Notes: generated by a model from the letters alone, not told the origin. A DNA stretch of 64,000 bases from Henckelia pumila (GCF_033568475.1 NC_133123.1:20136622-20200621); one strand, 5' to 3'. Positions 35,033-47,350 are shown, counted from the first letter of the stretch. Made by a program: numbers and translations.

Positions 35033-38000
35033 ATGCTGTAACCAACTGAGAATGAAAATAATTCTCGTTTTATTGATGCTATTGGAATAGCACAACGTGT
35101 TGTCAATACTCAAATTTATGAGAGATATTCATTGGTGCTCTAGAAATAGCACAAAGAGATATTCATTGCTACTCTAAAAGTAGCACAATGAAAATAATTG
35201 ATATATTGGTGTCCATGAAATATCATGAATATGTTGATGTCTATAAAGTAGCACAACATGATTTTGAGAATTTGAAGAAATTCATGATCATGATATAATA
35301 TACTGAGAATTTTGAGAGATTCATGATTACAATTTTGATATATCGAAAGATATTCATGAGTTAATGATATAATATATTGAAAATTAAGATATTCAAGATT
35401 AAGATCTTATATAAGATCAAATATATTGAGAATCTAAAGAGATTCCTAGTTATAATATAATATATAGAGAATCTGAATAGATTCATGATAAAGATGTGAT
35501 ATATGATTTCGTATATTGAAAAATTGAAGAAATCATGATTGATATCTGATATGATATCAAATATCTACAAATATTATTGAAGAAATAGATCTCATGTCAA
35601 AATATATCAATATATCAATATTGATAAAAAGATGCAAGATTTGAAAATATTCGTGAAGAATATTAATATAAGATCCAAGATTTGGAAATATTCTCGAAGA
35701 ATATAATATAATGTCCTTTTGGTTGTTGAGGATCTTATGAATTGGGAAATTTAGTACAATTTCTTAATGAATATCGATATATGATCTAAAATTGTCAATA
35801 TCCATAAGAAAATATTATTAAAGTTATATGTGAGATATATATAAAAATATTGACTTGATATCGATTCAAATCATATATTTGTTTTTAATGCTCTAGAAGA
35901 AGCATGGTTTATTATTTGTCACTATTTTTATGAATAGCGACTTGATGTTCAATGATGAACTGCATAGGCTATTGATTGAAAATTATGAATGTGCGGTATT
36001 AAGATCGCAACACTATCAACCGAAAAAGAAAAATAAATGTTAAACCCAATTAATTGGACCATCATCTATATTGGGCAACGACGATGATGGATTGATGGTA
36101 GCCTATGCATGATGATGTCAATGGGTTGATTTATGACTAACTTCAAGTCATTTTATTTATTTATTGAACTAATTATTTTTTGTAAATTAGTTTTTTTTTG
36201 TTTAAACTAAATTGTGGAAAACTCTAGCATATATTGTGTTTTGATTCACATAAATTATTATGATGATATAAAATAAGAACTACAAATTTTGTGAATCTAT
36301 TCTATTAGTCAATATATTGCATGAGATATTGATTATGCAATTTGGTGATAAATTTTTTGATTTGAGAATTTTTATATTTTGAGGATATATTGGGTTGTTA
36401 AATCTTTATTCCATAAAATGGGATTATGGATTTAAATTCCTCAATTTTGATCGTGGATATAAATTTTGAATTTTTTTCAAAATGAATGATAGAGTATTTT
36501 TATCACATGTTATTATCTTAGATGTAGGAACATGAATTTAATGTAAAATGACATTCATGATAGATTGAATGTCATTATTAAAGGTAAAAGATCTACTTTG
36601 TGCATACAAAAATTTGAAAATGAATACAAATTCAATGTGAAATGATATTTGTGATAGATCAAATGTCACTGTTGAAGGTAAAATATCTACTTGATGCATA
36701 CATGAATTTGAAAAGGTACGTCCGATTTTTCAATTTCAATTCTTTTATTATAATATCTTATTTATAGTAATTTGTTCAAGGAAAGACAATTATGAAAATT
36801 TTTTGATTAATATGGTCCATTCTTTTAAGTGAATGTGACAGTGCCAATTAACACAGTTAATACACTGTAGTTTAATTCTTCAAGGAAGAAAATGTCATCT
36901 CGTATGAAGCGAGGTATGAATCATAAATTCGGCACAAAATATTGAGATATACGTCATAATCAAGTATTGTACTAAATGTACATTGGTCTCTCGTATCACT
37001 ATCGTACCCGAAGTACGTAAAGAGAATTTATTGATATCTATCAAGAAAAATATAAAAGTTTGTGGAGACCATTGATGTCTACCGAAATTATATATTTCAT
37101 CGTATATTGATATGAATGTATGAAAGATCTTGAAGATCGTTTGATTGACGATGAAAAAAATTTGATATGATGTGCTTGATATTATAAAATAGTGATATAC
37201 AATATTGACGTATATGGATTTTTGAATCTAGTAGATATTGATTTGGTTTAAATATTATATTAAAAATCAATATTTCTAGAAGAGCTAGAAAGCTCCATAA
37301 GTATCATTGATACAAATACTTTCAGAGTTTGGCATAATGGATTGAATTGAGCATTCAAATTATATAAATAGTTGAAAAACTATTGATAGTGCGCAAAGAT
37401 GTTAATGAATAAGCCAAAAGTTTCTGGATCGATAAATATGAAAGTTTTTGAATTAAAGATCCAGAAGATTTTATGAATTTTTATTGGCTTATAAAATTTG
37501 ATATCACTATCATTAGCTCAAATTGATATAGAATCCCCATATTATCTGGAATGAACGTGGGCCCACGAAGCGCAAAATAATGTTTGCAAAAATACGTATT
37601 GAGAAAAACTTCAAGAATATGTAATCAATACAAGCTTGATCAAAAACAAGGATATGCATATCAATTTTATGATTATAAATACGTTGGTTTAGTTGATTTA
37701 TTTTGTCTCCAATCAACTATTAAATCATGAAAATAAATGCGTCATATTTGGGGATATCTGAAAGATATATTATAAATATTATGTCAAATGCTCATGTACT
37801 GAAAGTTAATGTTTGTACTAGAAATGAAGTACAATAAATCTCTTGAATGGATTGTAAATATGTTGGAAATAAATTGAATCTTATGATCAATTATCTTGAG
37901 AAATGAAATTTTATGACGCAAAATTCTCATTTATTATTCTTGTAAAACAATGTTTCCAACATTGAGGGGGAGGAAATAGAAGCTACAAGAATATTTTTGA

Positions 38001-38760
38001 GATCGATCTCAATGAAATATAAAGTGAACATGATGTTCAAAGTTTAAATCTCAAATACATTATTTGATCTTGTGTATAAGATCGTTTAGCTTCATTTATG
38101 TTCAAGTTGAATAATTTAAATCGTCTTTAGTGATGAAGAACCCCTTTAAAGAAAATGAGTGAACATATCAATGTGAAAAGAATAACGGAGGCTGGTCGTT
38201 ATAAAAGAATCGATGTCATGTCGGACCATATCTTATACTACTTGCAAGTAAATGAAAAAGGACGCTAGAAGCGTGAACGACCAATTATTTCAATGAATCC
38301 AATTTGGATTATGTAATTCATGAAGAATAACAAGTATATCAAAATATGATATTTCACAAATTATTTGGGATCGAAATGATATAATCATTCGTGTGTTTTT
38401 CTATTACACAAAATAATGATTATTTTGAACTACAACTTGTTGAACTTTCAATAACAATGATATGTGACAATATGAGCAAATACTAGCAAAGTTTCTCAAA
38501 GTATTTCAAGCGAATTATGAGAAAATAATTGCACTTATCGTGAATGCACTGATTTGATGGTGATACATATAGAAACATCCTCGAAAGATTCGATGCTCAA
38601 AATATTTTTTTTGCCAACTTGAAGAAGAAGAAAAGATATTTGGTCTTGAAGTACCATATATATGGCAAAATCAGCATCTGAATCAATTTTTGGCAAATTA
38701 GTGCATAAGATTGAAATATTAAGAGTTAATAATTGAAAGTGATGCTTGCAAGAGGGGGAG
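35033..38760 (+). pseudogene. Decayed copia polyprotein region
   Basis: No open frame longer than about 60 codons on this strand. Around 37930-38320 a conceptual reading with stops gives FPTLRGRK, then HDVQSLNLKYII, then VNEKGR-KRERPI. These are in the same order as segments between integrase and reverse transcriptase in plant copia elements (FPTLGG, EVQ...IIHLQ, RLKRGRP). The rest is too decayed to name domains. Confidence 0.6.
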
Positions 38761-38769
38761 CAATTAAAG

Positions 38770-39060
38770 TTGTACTCTTTTTCCCTTGTCTATGATTTTT
38801 CCCACGTGGTTTTTCATAACAAGATTTTTAATGAGAAAATTAACAAGTATCAAGAGATGTTGTACTCTTTTTCCTTCATTAGGATTTTGTCCCACTGGGT
38901 TTTTCCTGATAAAGTTTTAACGAGGCGCATCCATCGTCGGTAAGATATCCAAAAAAAATATATGTTGTTGTACTCTTTTTCCTTCGTTCAGATTTTTCCC
39001 ACGGGGTTTTACTGTCAAGGTTTTAATGAGGCAACACTTGAGTCCCGATGAAGTTTTCGA
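38770..39060 (+). repeat. Triple ~100-bp repeat before the polypurine tract
   Basis: Units begin tgtactctttttcc at about 38770, 38861 and 38969, each followed by a cccacnnggtttt block and a ttttaacgagg-type end. The copy at 9168-9460 has the same array on the minus strand. Confidence 0.85.
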
Positions 39061-39118
39061 GCATCCATCTTGCCAAATGGAGATTTTGAAGAATCGATTG
39101 CTTGTGCAAATAATAATC

Positions 39119-39128
39119 TAAGGGGGAG
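39119..39128 (+). other. Polypurine tract of the copia element
   Basis: The purine run aagggggag directly precedes the 3' LTR start at 39129. Confidence 0.85.
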
Positions 39129-39354
39129 TGTTATAAATATATTATTATTATAGATGATTATCTTATTAAAGATATGTGATCAAGATAAATATATAAAGAT
39201 AATATTTGTAAAGATTTGTATCTTGTAATCTTTTCCTATAAATAGGGTGATTGAGTTAAATGAAAATTGCACCTGAGTATTGACTAATATTAATTCTCTC
39301 TCATCTCATAAATTCTCTCTATTCGTCTCTCTATTTCTATGATGATTTATAACA
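39129..39354 (+). repeat. 3' LTR of the copia element
   Basis: Nearly identical to the 5' LTR, with a few substitutions. It has the same length, 226 bp, and is followed by the target duplication taatc. Confidence 0.93.
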
Positions 39355-40150
39355 TAATCCATTTTTTTTGTTTTTTTATTACAAAAAAGATAGTTGTAGA
39401 TGATTAGTTATTTAGTTAGATTTGAAATATTTGTGGTCAAGATATATAAATATAGCAAGTTAAATCTCTTTAAATTTATACGTTGTAATCTAATTTTTAA
39501 ACATAGATAGTTGTTATAAATATATTTTTATTGTAAATTATTATTATCTTATTAGTTAGATTTGAAAGATTTGTTGTCAAGATAAATCTAGCAATATTAT
39601 TATGACAAAAACTCCTATAAAACGGTGTCAATGGTCATTTTTTTGAGACAAATCTTTTATATGGGTTATTCATTAAAAAGTATTACATTTTATGTCAAAA
39701 TTATTAATTATTATTATTATAAATATAGTCAAAGTTTACCCGTCTCACGTATGAGACCGTCTCACAACAATGTTACTCTATTTTTACATTGTAATATTCT
39801 CTAATAAATAGGGTGATTTAGTTCAATAAAAAAATGTATGTGAGGATAATTATCTTTCTCTCATTATTCTCTCTATTCTTCCTTCTTTTCTTTTATGATT
39901 TATACTATGTCATCAGCACGATATTGTAAACAATTGAAAATGAAAAATACTTAATTTTATGAGATCTTTATTTGTGCTCTAGAAATAACTAAATTATAAA
40001 TTGGTCCCTTTGAAAATCACGATTTTATGATGTTGATGGTTTTAAAGTATTACAACATGATTTTATATGGAAAAATATTTATGATTAAGATTGATATAAG
40101 ATTAAATAAATTGAGATTCTAAAGAGATTTATGATTATTATATAATATTA
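39355..40150 (+). repeat. Dispersed repeat copy 2, right part, with old copia LTR and leader
   Basis: It resumes the alignment with copy 1. An old LTR spans 39512-39907 and includes a MITE of about 180 bp. A primer-site relic (tgtcatcagcacg, 39908-39920) and part of a copia leader follow; the leader resembles 35040-35460. The copia sequence stops near 40150 and resumes near 44590. Confidence 0.8.
39601..39779. mobile_element. MITE with gagaccgtctcac motif inside the old LTR
   Basis: About 180 bp is absent from the matching LTR at 17878. The left part starts near acaaaaactcctataaaacg and the right part ends with gtctcacgtatgagaccgtc. This type is abundant in Lamiales by my recollection. The target duplication is not resolved. 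Confidence 0.6.
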
Positions 40151-41507
40151 TTACACCTCAAGACTTAAGACGCATAATCGACGTCGTTTAAAAATTTAAA
40201 ATCATTAAAAACAAGTCACACTATATAAAATAGCTAAAAAACCAACATATTACATAAAACAGGACTGTTTTTACAGTGCAAAACATAAATGCAGAAGCGA
40301 TAACTTATGGAAAATAAAACTAAGATAGATGCTTGAAACTTCAAGTCTAGAACTTGATCACCAACCACAAAGCATGTGTTGTTCATCCTTTCCCAATTGA
40401 TCTTCGCCTTTATCTGGGAAAAAAGTAATGTGGTGAGTGTTTGAGAAAACATTCAGTAAGTGGGAGTGGATCGTACACAAGAATATCAAAATATACATAT
40501 AATATGAGTTCAAATTTGGCATGTCAGAGAACATGTCGCGACATGAATCTAGACATGGATCAAACAGGATTTTTTGGGATCAAAGATGTGTGTATAGGGG
40601 GTGGGGTGAATACACAATTTAAAAAATTTCTTAAAAATACTTGACCGGTCGAGTAGGTGTTAATCAACTAGACCAAAGTTCTCAATTTTGAAGATACTCA
40701 AACAACTTTAAAAGTATTGAAATAATTTGATAGCCTTCAATGAGGCTCTATTATCACAAATATAACAACAAGATAAGAGAGAAAATAAAGAGGGTAAATA
40801 ACACAAGATATATGGAAGTTTGTAGGTTGAATCCTTGTACGTCTCCCTTTCTTCCATTTAGGAAGAAATTCACGAGAAAACTTTGGTTTTACAAACACTG
40901 TAGCAACCCACTCCAATATTAGTACTTGTATATGGTTTAACTTGGAACACCTAGTACACCACAAGAAAAAATTACAGCTGTTATCAAACTACATGAAACA
41001 CAATGTCACTTGTTTGAATCCTTAGATCCAAATTAACTATCAAACTTATTCTTCAGAAAGCCTTCCATTTGAAATGGTCAAGAAGCTTTAATGAACTTTT
41101 GAGTAATCCTGAAGATCTGATATATGAAAGTAAGTGAGGGTTGGTTTTAAAGATTAATATGGACCTTTCAAGTGTGCTCAAATGTTGTGAGAATGACAGT
41201 TTGTAAGCAAGAGAGACATAGATAGCTTAGATTCAATCTTCGTAGTTGTCTCTCTGATGCATCTCTATTCATAGTGACTTTTGCATGAGACAAATCATCA
41301 ATCATCTGTAGGCTCATACATGAAAAAGCACTATTTTTGCCTTTTTTTTATTGATACAAAGTGCACTTCAATAAATGTGGAGTTTGGATCTTTCCAAATG
41401 TAGGAGACAACGGTTGTAGACAGCTCCCGTGAATAAAATGTGGCTGTGGAAATTTTGGGAAGATATTCTGATCTTCTGATACTTTGTTAGTTGTGCATGT
41501 TTTGACA
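40151..41507. other. Unassigned repeat-rich insertion in the old copia relic
   Basis: A segment starting gtatagggggtggggtgaat near 40592 resembles one near 45851 (gaggatgggtgaatacactc). It may be a retrotransposon LTR end on the minus strand. The 40900-41250 part resembles 54410-54620. I cannot name the family. No coding sequence is recognised. Confidence 0.45.
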
Positions 41508-41512
41508 ATCAC

Positions 41513-42679
41513 AGTAGTGACTCACACCGTGATCACCTACTAATAAGAGTTTAAGCATGCAATTAACTTAACAGAACATAATCAAATTAGATCAGCGGAA
41601 ACTTAAAATATAACAACCCAAGAGAACTAAATTTGAAATAGTTATACAACCATATCGAATAAATGTATCAACAAATCAAACACAAAACTTAAAAACCCCA
41701 CTGGAACCTATCTCCATCACTGCTGCCATCCTGCAACTACAGTCTCCCAAAACCTCCTGCTCTATCAAGTCTGAGACCTATCCCATGGAATACGGTGTTC
41801 AAAAATATTACGAGGTGACTCCCATACCCAACAATGGAATAATGGTGACCTGACACGAGTCCACGTGTCCAACCATCAACTAACAAGATAGTGTAAACAC
41901 CCTACTACCGGATATCGAAAGGATAAAAGCTCAAGATGATCATGCATGAAGCATAATAACATGTCATAATATATGCAGATAAGATCATTCCATATAATCA
42001 ATTCAATACATAATACATGCAAACTCAGTCAGGATATCTCGAACAGTACTTCCGTACCTTAATTCTACTAGGAAAACTACACTAGCTCTATGTCCAAGCC
42101 TATATTCACAAGACAAGTATATCACTAAACAATATCTAAAAGTCTTAAATTAACTCAAGTATACCTCATTCCGTCGTCAGCCCTTTATTGTCGAATGCCC
42201 CAGAACTCAACTCCGCTATGACTTCTGAATGCCTCGCCAAGCTCCACCCCTCGATAACTAAGTCTAGGAAGCCCCTAAACCACCCAAGAACTGAGAGAGA
42301 AAGTGTGAATTGGCAAGAAAATGAAATCTCGGACCCTATATTTATAGGCAGAGATCGGAATCTCCGAACGCATGATCGGAAGCTCCAATCTTTCATGGTA
42401 GCCACGTTGCAAAAATGCAACGATCGGAAGTTCCGAACTCCTCTTTGGAAGCTCCGATCTCCTGTGTGTCAGAACTCCTTGACACCTTGATAATTCACAT
42501 GGCCTAACTACGATCGAAAGCTCCAAACACCAACATAGCTTCTGAACTGCTGCTTAGCTTCCGAACCCAAGTCAAACTCTCGACCCTTTGACCAAGTTTG
42601 ACATCCCAGAGTTGATTTCTTAGTCCATTTGATCAAATTAAAGTTTCCTAATCATGTAAATTGGAACTGGACTACTACA
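41513..42679 (-). repeat. Solo LTR of gypsy family II (minus strand)
   Basis: An LTR-like unit is flanked by an exact 5-bp duplication atcac (41508-41512 and 42680-42684), with no internal region. On the minus strand it starts TGTAGTAGTCCAGTTCC, like the LTR at 45924 (TGTAGTAGCCCAGTTCC). It ends in gtcactact, like the LTR at 49130. A TATA-like cctataaata lies near 42348 (minus), just downstream of a palindrome array at 42353-42528. Confidence 0.85.
42353..42528. repeat. Array of ~17-bp palindromes in the solo LTR
   Basis: Five near-palindromes occur at 42353, 42374, 42422, 42443 and 42512, of the form gatcggaagttccgaac. They lie upstream of the LTR TATA box. Confidence 0.85.
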
Positions 42680-42684
42680 ATCAC

Positions 42685-42989
42685 TTTTATGACAGAATGT
42701 GTTGAACACCTTGCAATAGATGAAACTTAAATCAGAATACATCTTATGAAAGTTACAAAAGATCTTCAATAATACAAACGGTCGAGAGAGCTATCTGTGA
42801 AAAGGCCGGGCGAGTAGATCAAGACCAGTCAATGGGTACCGTGCTGTGATAGTTGGAACCGAGCTTGAGTCTAACTTAAAAAAAACCTCTATAAAGTCAT
42901 AACACTTCATAGAAATTTTCTTAAGTTAAATCAACAAAAATAAAGACAATTTATACAATGAAATATTTCTATTATAACTAAACAATCAT
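42685..42989. other. Continuation of the unassigned insertion
   Basis: It joins 41507 across the solo LTR. Nothing recognisable is encoded. Confidence 0.4.
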
Positions 42990-44433
42990 GTGCAAACATA
43001 TTGTAAATGATCACTTAAATACAACTCACAATACAGTTTATGTGGAAAAAATATTAGGTGAAAACACAATATTTGGACCTCTCTCTTACAAAAGGTATAT
43101 CATTTTTTATCAATATTATTCCACTTTCCTGGATCATCAAAACAATTCCATTGACTTAAAATTTCATGTTGAACTTGCTAATCATTTTTCTCAGAAAAAT
43201 TGGATTCCTCCACAATTAGAAGTTCAAGAACCCCTCTTCATTATTGTTTAATCCATATTTAAAGGTTCAAACACTTCATCATCATCATTTAATTCAATAT
43301 CTTCTTCTTCATTCACCAAATTTCCACCCACATTTTTACTATCTGCAATATTGGGAGTAAAATACTTACATATATCTCTAGGTTGACTTTGAATTAATGA
43401 TTCTATCCTCAATTTTTTTTTTTTTTGCTGTCACGACATGTACGTACTTGGAAGGCATGCTATATGAATTTTCCTAACAAACAAACAATGAAACAAAATA
43501 ACCAATATAATTACAAATATCTTACCTCAAGGAACAAAAATTGACAAAATAACAATGTAATAGTTGTAAAAGTGCAATCACAATTATATAATTGCATCAG
43601 AAATAATTAAATAAACATCTTGAAAATGGTTAAAAAATAAGTTAAATCAGAAGGTCCAAAAAACCCAATATCCAACAGTAAGCCTAAACATATAAAAATT
43701 ACAATCTAAATATCTCATCTCATCTCATAGTATAATCAAACAAAGTGCCCAGTTTTTCCAAAACAAGATGAGTAATCCGAGAAGAATAAATCAACACATA
43801 TATAGTCCGAGTCCCAGTCCAAGTCATAGAATGACATATACATTATTGCTTCAAAATAACAAAAATGTAACCCAATTCTATAATCTATAAATTCAACACC
43901 ATAATTTAGAAACGTGTTTATCAATTCAATACAAATTTTGAAATACATCAAACTATAATTTCATAATATTAAAACTCAAAACAAACAAATAATATCAAGT
44001 TAGGGCTCCCAAATCTAAAACACAAAAAAAATTACATATATACTAAACTGTGAAAGGTAGATTTTATTGATTTGATGAACTTTTCTCCACAAATCTTGAT
44101 AAATTATGATACAAACTTTAAAGCTCCAAGCTAAAGCTAGAACTATTTCTTTCAAATAAACGAAAATTGGAAAAGAAGTTTTCGCGTACACATCAAATGA
44201 GAATGGTTGAATGGAGAAAAAATTGCCGATTGGAAGTACAAAATCTGAAAATTAAAAGTATATCATTTAATTTAAACATAATTGGGCCACTCCACAATAA
44301 AAAAACTAATGAACTTGTATTTATTAGTATTACTATATAATTATATAACCCCTAAAAAAATGGGCCCTAAAAAAATTAAAATTTTGGGGCTAGAGTCCAT
44401 TGATTCTTGAGCCTCAAGGAAGGAACGGCCCTG
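42990..44433 (-). pseudogene. hAT element 5' part with TTF-type transposase N-terminus
   Basis: Read on the minus strand, the end CAGGGCCGTTCCTTCC (44433) is a hAT-type terminus. Near 43460-43240 a frame begins MPSKYVHV and runs through KKKKIRIESLIQSQPRD to a Glu/Asp-rich segment. This resembles the N-terminus of TTF-zinc-finger hAT transposases. A GPNIVF segment lies near 43075. The other end was not found; the element is truncated. Confidence 0.6.
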
Positions 44434-44589
44434 GCCGAGGAGGTGATCTGAAGACGCTGTAATACAAGGCCATTACAACATTATTTTAAGGCCATGATCA
44501 TTAGCCTTAACTTTCATGGCTGTTACTTGTGAAGTCAAACCAGTTCTTTTGAATGCCCATTTTGAATGTCATCGTATGATACAAAGGCT
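44434..44589. other. Short unassigned segment
   Basis: It lies between the hAT terminus and the resumed copia relic. Nothing recognisable. Confidence 0.4.
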
Positions 44590-45042
44590 GTTACATGATT
44601 TAGTATATCGAGCAACTGAATATATTCATAATTGAGATCTGATATGAGATCCAATATCTATAAGTATTATAAAAATATAAATCTATGTCAAAGTTATCGA
44701 TATTTACAAAGAAGTATTGATCAAAAGAGGCAAAATGTGATAATATTTATGAAAAATATTAATTTAAAATACAAAATTTGGTAATATTTTTGAGGAATCT
44801 GAATGCTCTCAGTTGAATGACTTTTTAAGAATCATACGAATTGAGAAATATTGCAATTTCCTAAAAATTATCAATATAAGATATAAATTTGTCAATATTC
44901 CTGAAAAATTCATTAAATATCTAAGATTTATAAAAATATATTGACTTGATATTGATTTAAACATATATTTGTAATTAATTATTAGTAAAAGTATGATCTA
45001 TTATTTGTCGCTATTTTTATGAATAATAACTTGACGTTCAAT
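44590..45042 (+). repeat. Old copia relic, second part
   Basis: It aligns with 35520-35960 of the complete copia element (gatctgatatgagatccaat, tattatttgtcgctattttt). It is the continuation of the relic that breaks off near 40150. Confidence 0.75.
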
Positions 45043-45804
45043 CAGGGGCGAATCTATGATTTCGGCTTTGGGAAGACCGCTTACAAAATATAGACAAAAG
45101 ATTAAAAGACAAAAGATAAAAATTAAACTGCTTTTAACAAATATATTTTTAGCTAAAAGGAATTTGACGTTCTATAAATTTTTTAAAATCTTCAATGATA
45201 TCATCAATACAAATTTTTTTGGATATGTCTCTTTCAATAAATATCATCAATGCATTTGAGAGAAAATCGCTCCAAAGCCTAGTTTTGACAATATTCATAC
45301 ATGAGAATGATAGTTTTGTAGTAGCTGTATAAACCGACAGAATAATCACAAGCAATATCAACCTAAAAGCAAGGTCGTATATAGCAATTTTTTTAATTTT
45401 TACCAACTATTGACACAAATAAATAAAATCTAGGCAGCTGATCAAGAGAATATTACAATGCTAACTTCTAAAATATCAAAATTTAGCAACTGATGTGACT
45501 TTAATTAAATTGAAAAATATTTTACAAAATAATGATTAAGTAGAAAAATGAAAATCTGGATGAATGTGATATTTTGTTTGCTCTTAGTAATTTTATTTCA
45601 ATCCAACAAGAAAATTATGATTATGAGTATTCACTTTTCATGATGAATATATAGCCCTTTCCACGGAGTATTTTCATTCACTTTGGGGGCCAAATAGTTA
45701 TATAATATAATTTTAAAAATTAATATAAATGTATACATATGCTAAAAAAATTTCAAAAGTTCAGGGGGACCGTGGCCTTTTCCCTATGTGGGGGTCCACC
45801 CCTG
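45043..45804 (-). mobile_element. Deleted hAT element (762 bp) with transposase C-terminus
   Basis: The ends CAGGGGCGAATC and GGGTCCACCCCTG form hAT-type inverted repeats. They are flanked by cgttcaat and cgttcaag (8 bp, one mismatch; the intact copia copy has tgttcaatg here). On the minus strand (45406-45149) a frame with LILLVIILSVYTATTKLSFS and then SCMNIVKTRL...IERDI is the hAT dimerisation region. The 5' two-thirds of the gene is missing. Confidence 0.85.
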
Positions 45805-45923
45805 CGTTCAAGGATGAGCTGCATAGACTATTTTTAGATCGATTGTATGCGTAGAGGATGGGTGAATACACTCTTAAAATATTTTAAAATTTTTTTGAAT
45901 AAAGCAAACAACCTCATTAGCTA
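45805..45923 (+). other. Old copia relic, third part, and unassigned junction
   Basis: About 40 bases (gttcaaggatgagctgcata) match the copia element after the hAT site at 35950. From about 45850 the sequence changes to the tgggtgaatacac repeat seen near 40600. Confidence 0.6.
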
Positions 45924-47346
45924 TGTAGTAGCCCAGTTCCATTTTACAAGATTTAGATTTAAGTAAAATATGATTAAGAAATATTAATTCGATCAATCGG
46001 ACCAAGAAATCGGATCCACAATGCCTAAAAGTGGTTAGTGGGTTTAATTGGGCTCGGAGAGTTCGGATGGTTTGAACTTAAGCCCATGACAGATAAGATG
46101 ATCCGATAGAGATCGGACGCTCCGAATTCAAGTGGACAGATGTCAAAATCCAGTCAAATGGGTGACATCATGGCTGACATCACTAAGCCGATCGGACAAT
46201 CCGATGAGGGATCGGAACGTCCGAACTTCGCATGCAGGCGACGTGACCCTCATGCAGGATCGGACGCTTCGATCAAAAGATTGGACGGTCCGATCTCCAC
46301 CTATAAATAGGAGGTCCAAACTTCATATTTTCACACCAATTCCTATGTGGTGTTTTTAGGGTTTTCAGCCTTCCTAGGCTTGGTCCAAGAGTTTACAAGG
46401 TGCTCCGAAGTCGCAGCAGAGTGATGCTCAAGTTCTGAGGTAGTCATCATCAGCGGGTTGACGACGGACGAATGTATAACTCTAACTCCTTATAGAAATA
46501 AGGAGTATGCTATAACTTAGGTAAGACTTTTAAAATAAGATTATGATGCATGAGTATTTTGCATTGTAGTGTCAACTATAGGCTTGGACATAGAGCTGGT
46601 GTAGCTTTCCTAGTAGAATTAAGGTATGAAAGTACTGTTTGAGATACCTTGACTGAGTATGCATATATTATGTGTTGCAAACTTGCATTGATTATATGAC
46701 ATGATTTTTATCTGCATATATTATGACATGTTATTACTACATTCCATGAGAATCTTGAGCTATCACCCTATCTTTTTAGTGGATGGTTGGACATATTGAT
46801 AATTGTTAGGTTATTAGTGTTTCAGTTGGACACATATACTCATGTAAGGACACCAGTATTATTTCCACTGTCGAATTTGTGAGCCACCGCCTGGGCGACA
46901 ACGCAGAGTGCTACATTACCCAGGGCCCATTTTTTATCTCGATATTCTTGACCTCGAGTCTTGGTAGCCTGTACACTTACATACATGCACATATAATATT
47001 GTATGCTAATACTATAGTACTGAGCGTTTCATGCTCACATCATTGTATTGTTTTTGGACACCCTATTCTATGGGGCCTGTCTCAAACTTGATGGAGCAGG
47101 AGGCTCAAGGAGACTATAGTTGCAGGGTGGCTGCTGTGGCAGAGATGGGTACTTCAGTTTGGTTCTGATGAGAGTTGTTGTTACAGTTATTCGATTTGGT
47201 TGTAAAACTTAAGTATTTACAGATTCCTTTTCTTGGGATTGTAGTTTGTTTATGTTTTTTGCTGTTTACTTCTAATTACTATTTAATTAAGTTAAATGCA
47301 TGCGTAACCTCTTGATTTGTAGGTGATCATGGTATAGGTCACTACA
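45924..47346 (+). repeat. 5' LTR of gypsy element II (1423 bp)
   Basis: Starts TGTAGTAGCCCAGTTCC and ends TCACTACA, followed by a primer-binding site. The palindrome array at 46061-46295 is followed by ctataaatag (46301-46310), the likely TATA box. A downstream leader includes a short gacgacggacgaatgtat segment. Confidence 0.9.
46301..46310 (+). promoter_or_regulatory. Probable TATA box of gypsy element II LTR
   Basis: ctataaatag lies just after the palindrome array and about 380 bp into the LTR, a suitable place for the U3 promoter. Confidence 0.65.
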
Positions 47347-47350
47347 TTTA

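Larger units (their letters stand above)
34794..39354 (+). mobile_element. Complete Ty1/copia LTR retrotransposon (4561 bp), coding capacity decayed
   Basis: Two 226-bp LTRs (34794-35019, 39129-39354) with TG...CA ends are flanked by an exact 5-bp target duplication taatc (34789-34793 and 39355-39359). A primer-binding site, polypurine tract and 3' repeat array lie in the expected places. Copia identity rests on weakly preserved polyprotein traces near 37900-38320. It is inserted into an older repeat whose other copy, at 17278, shows the empty site. Confidence 0.93.
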
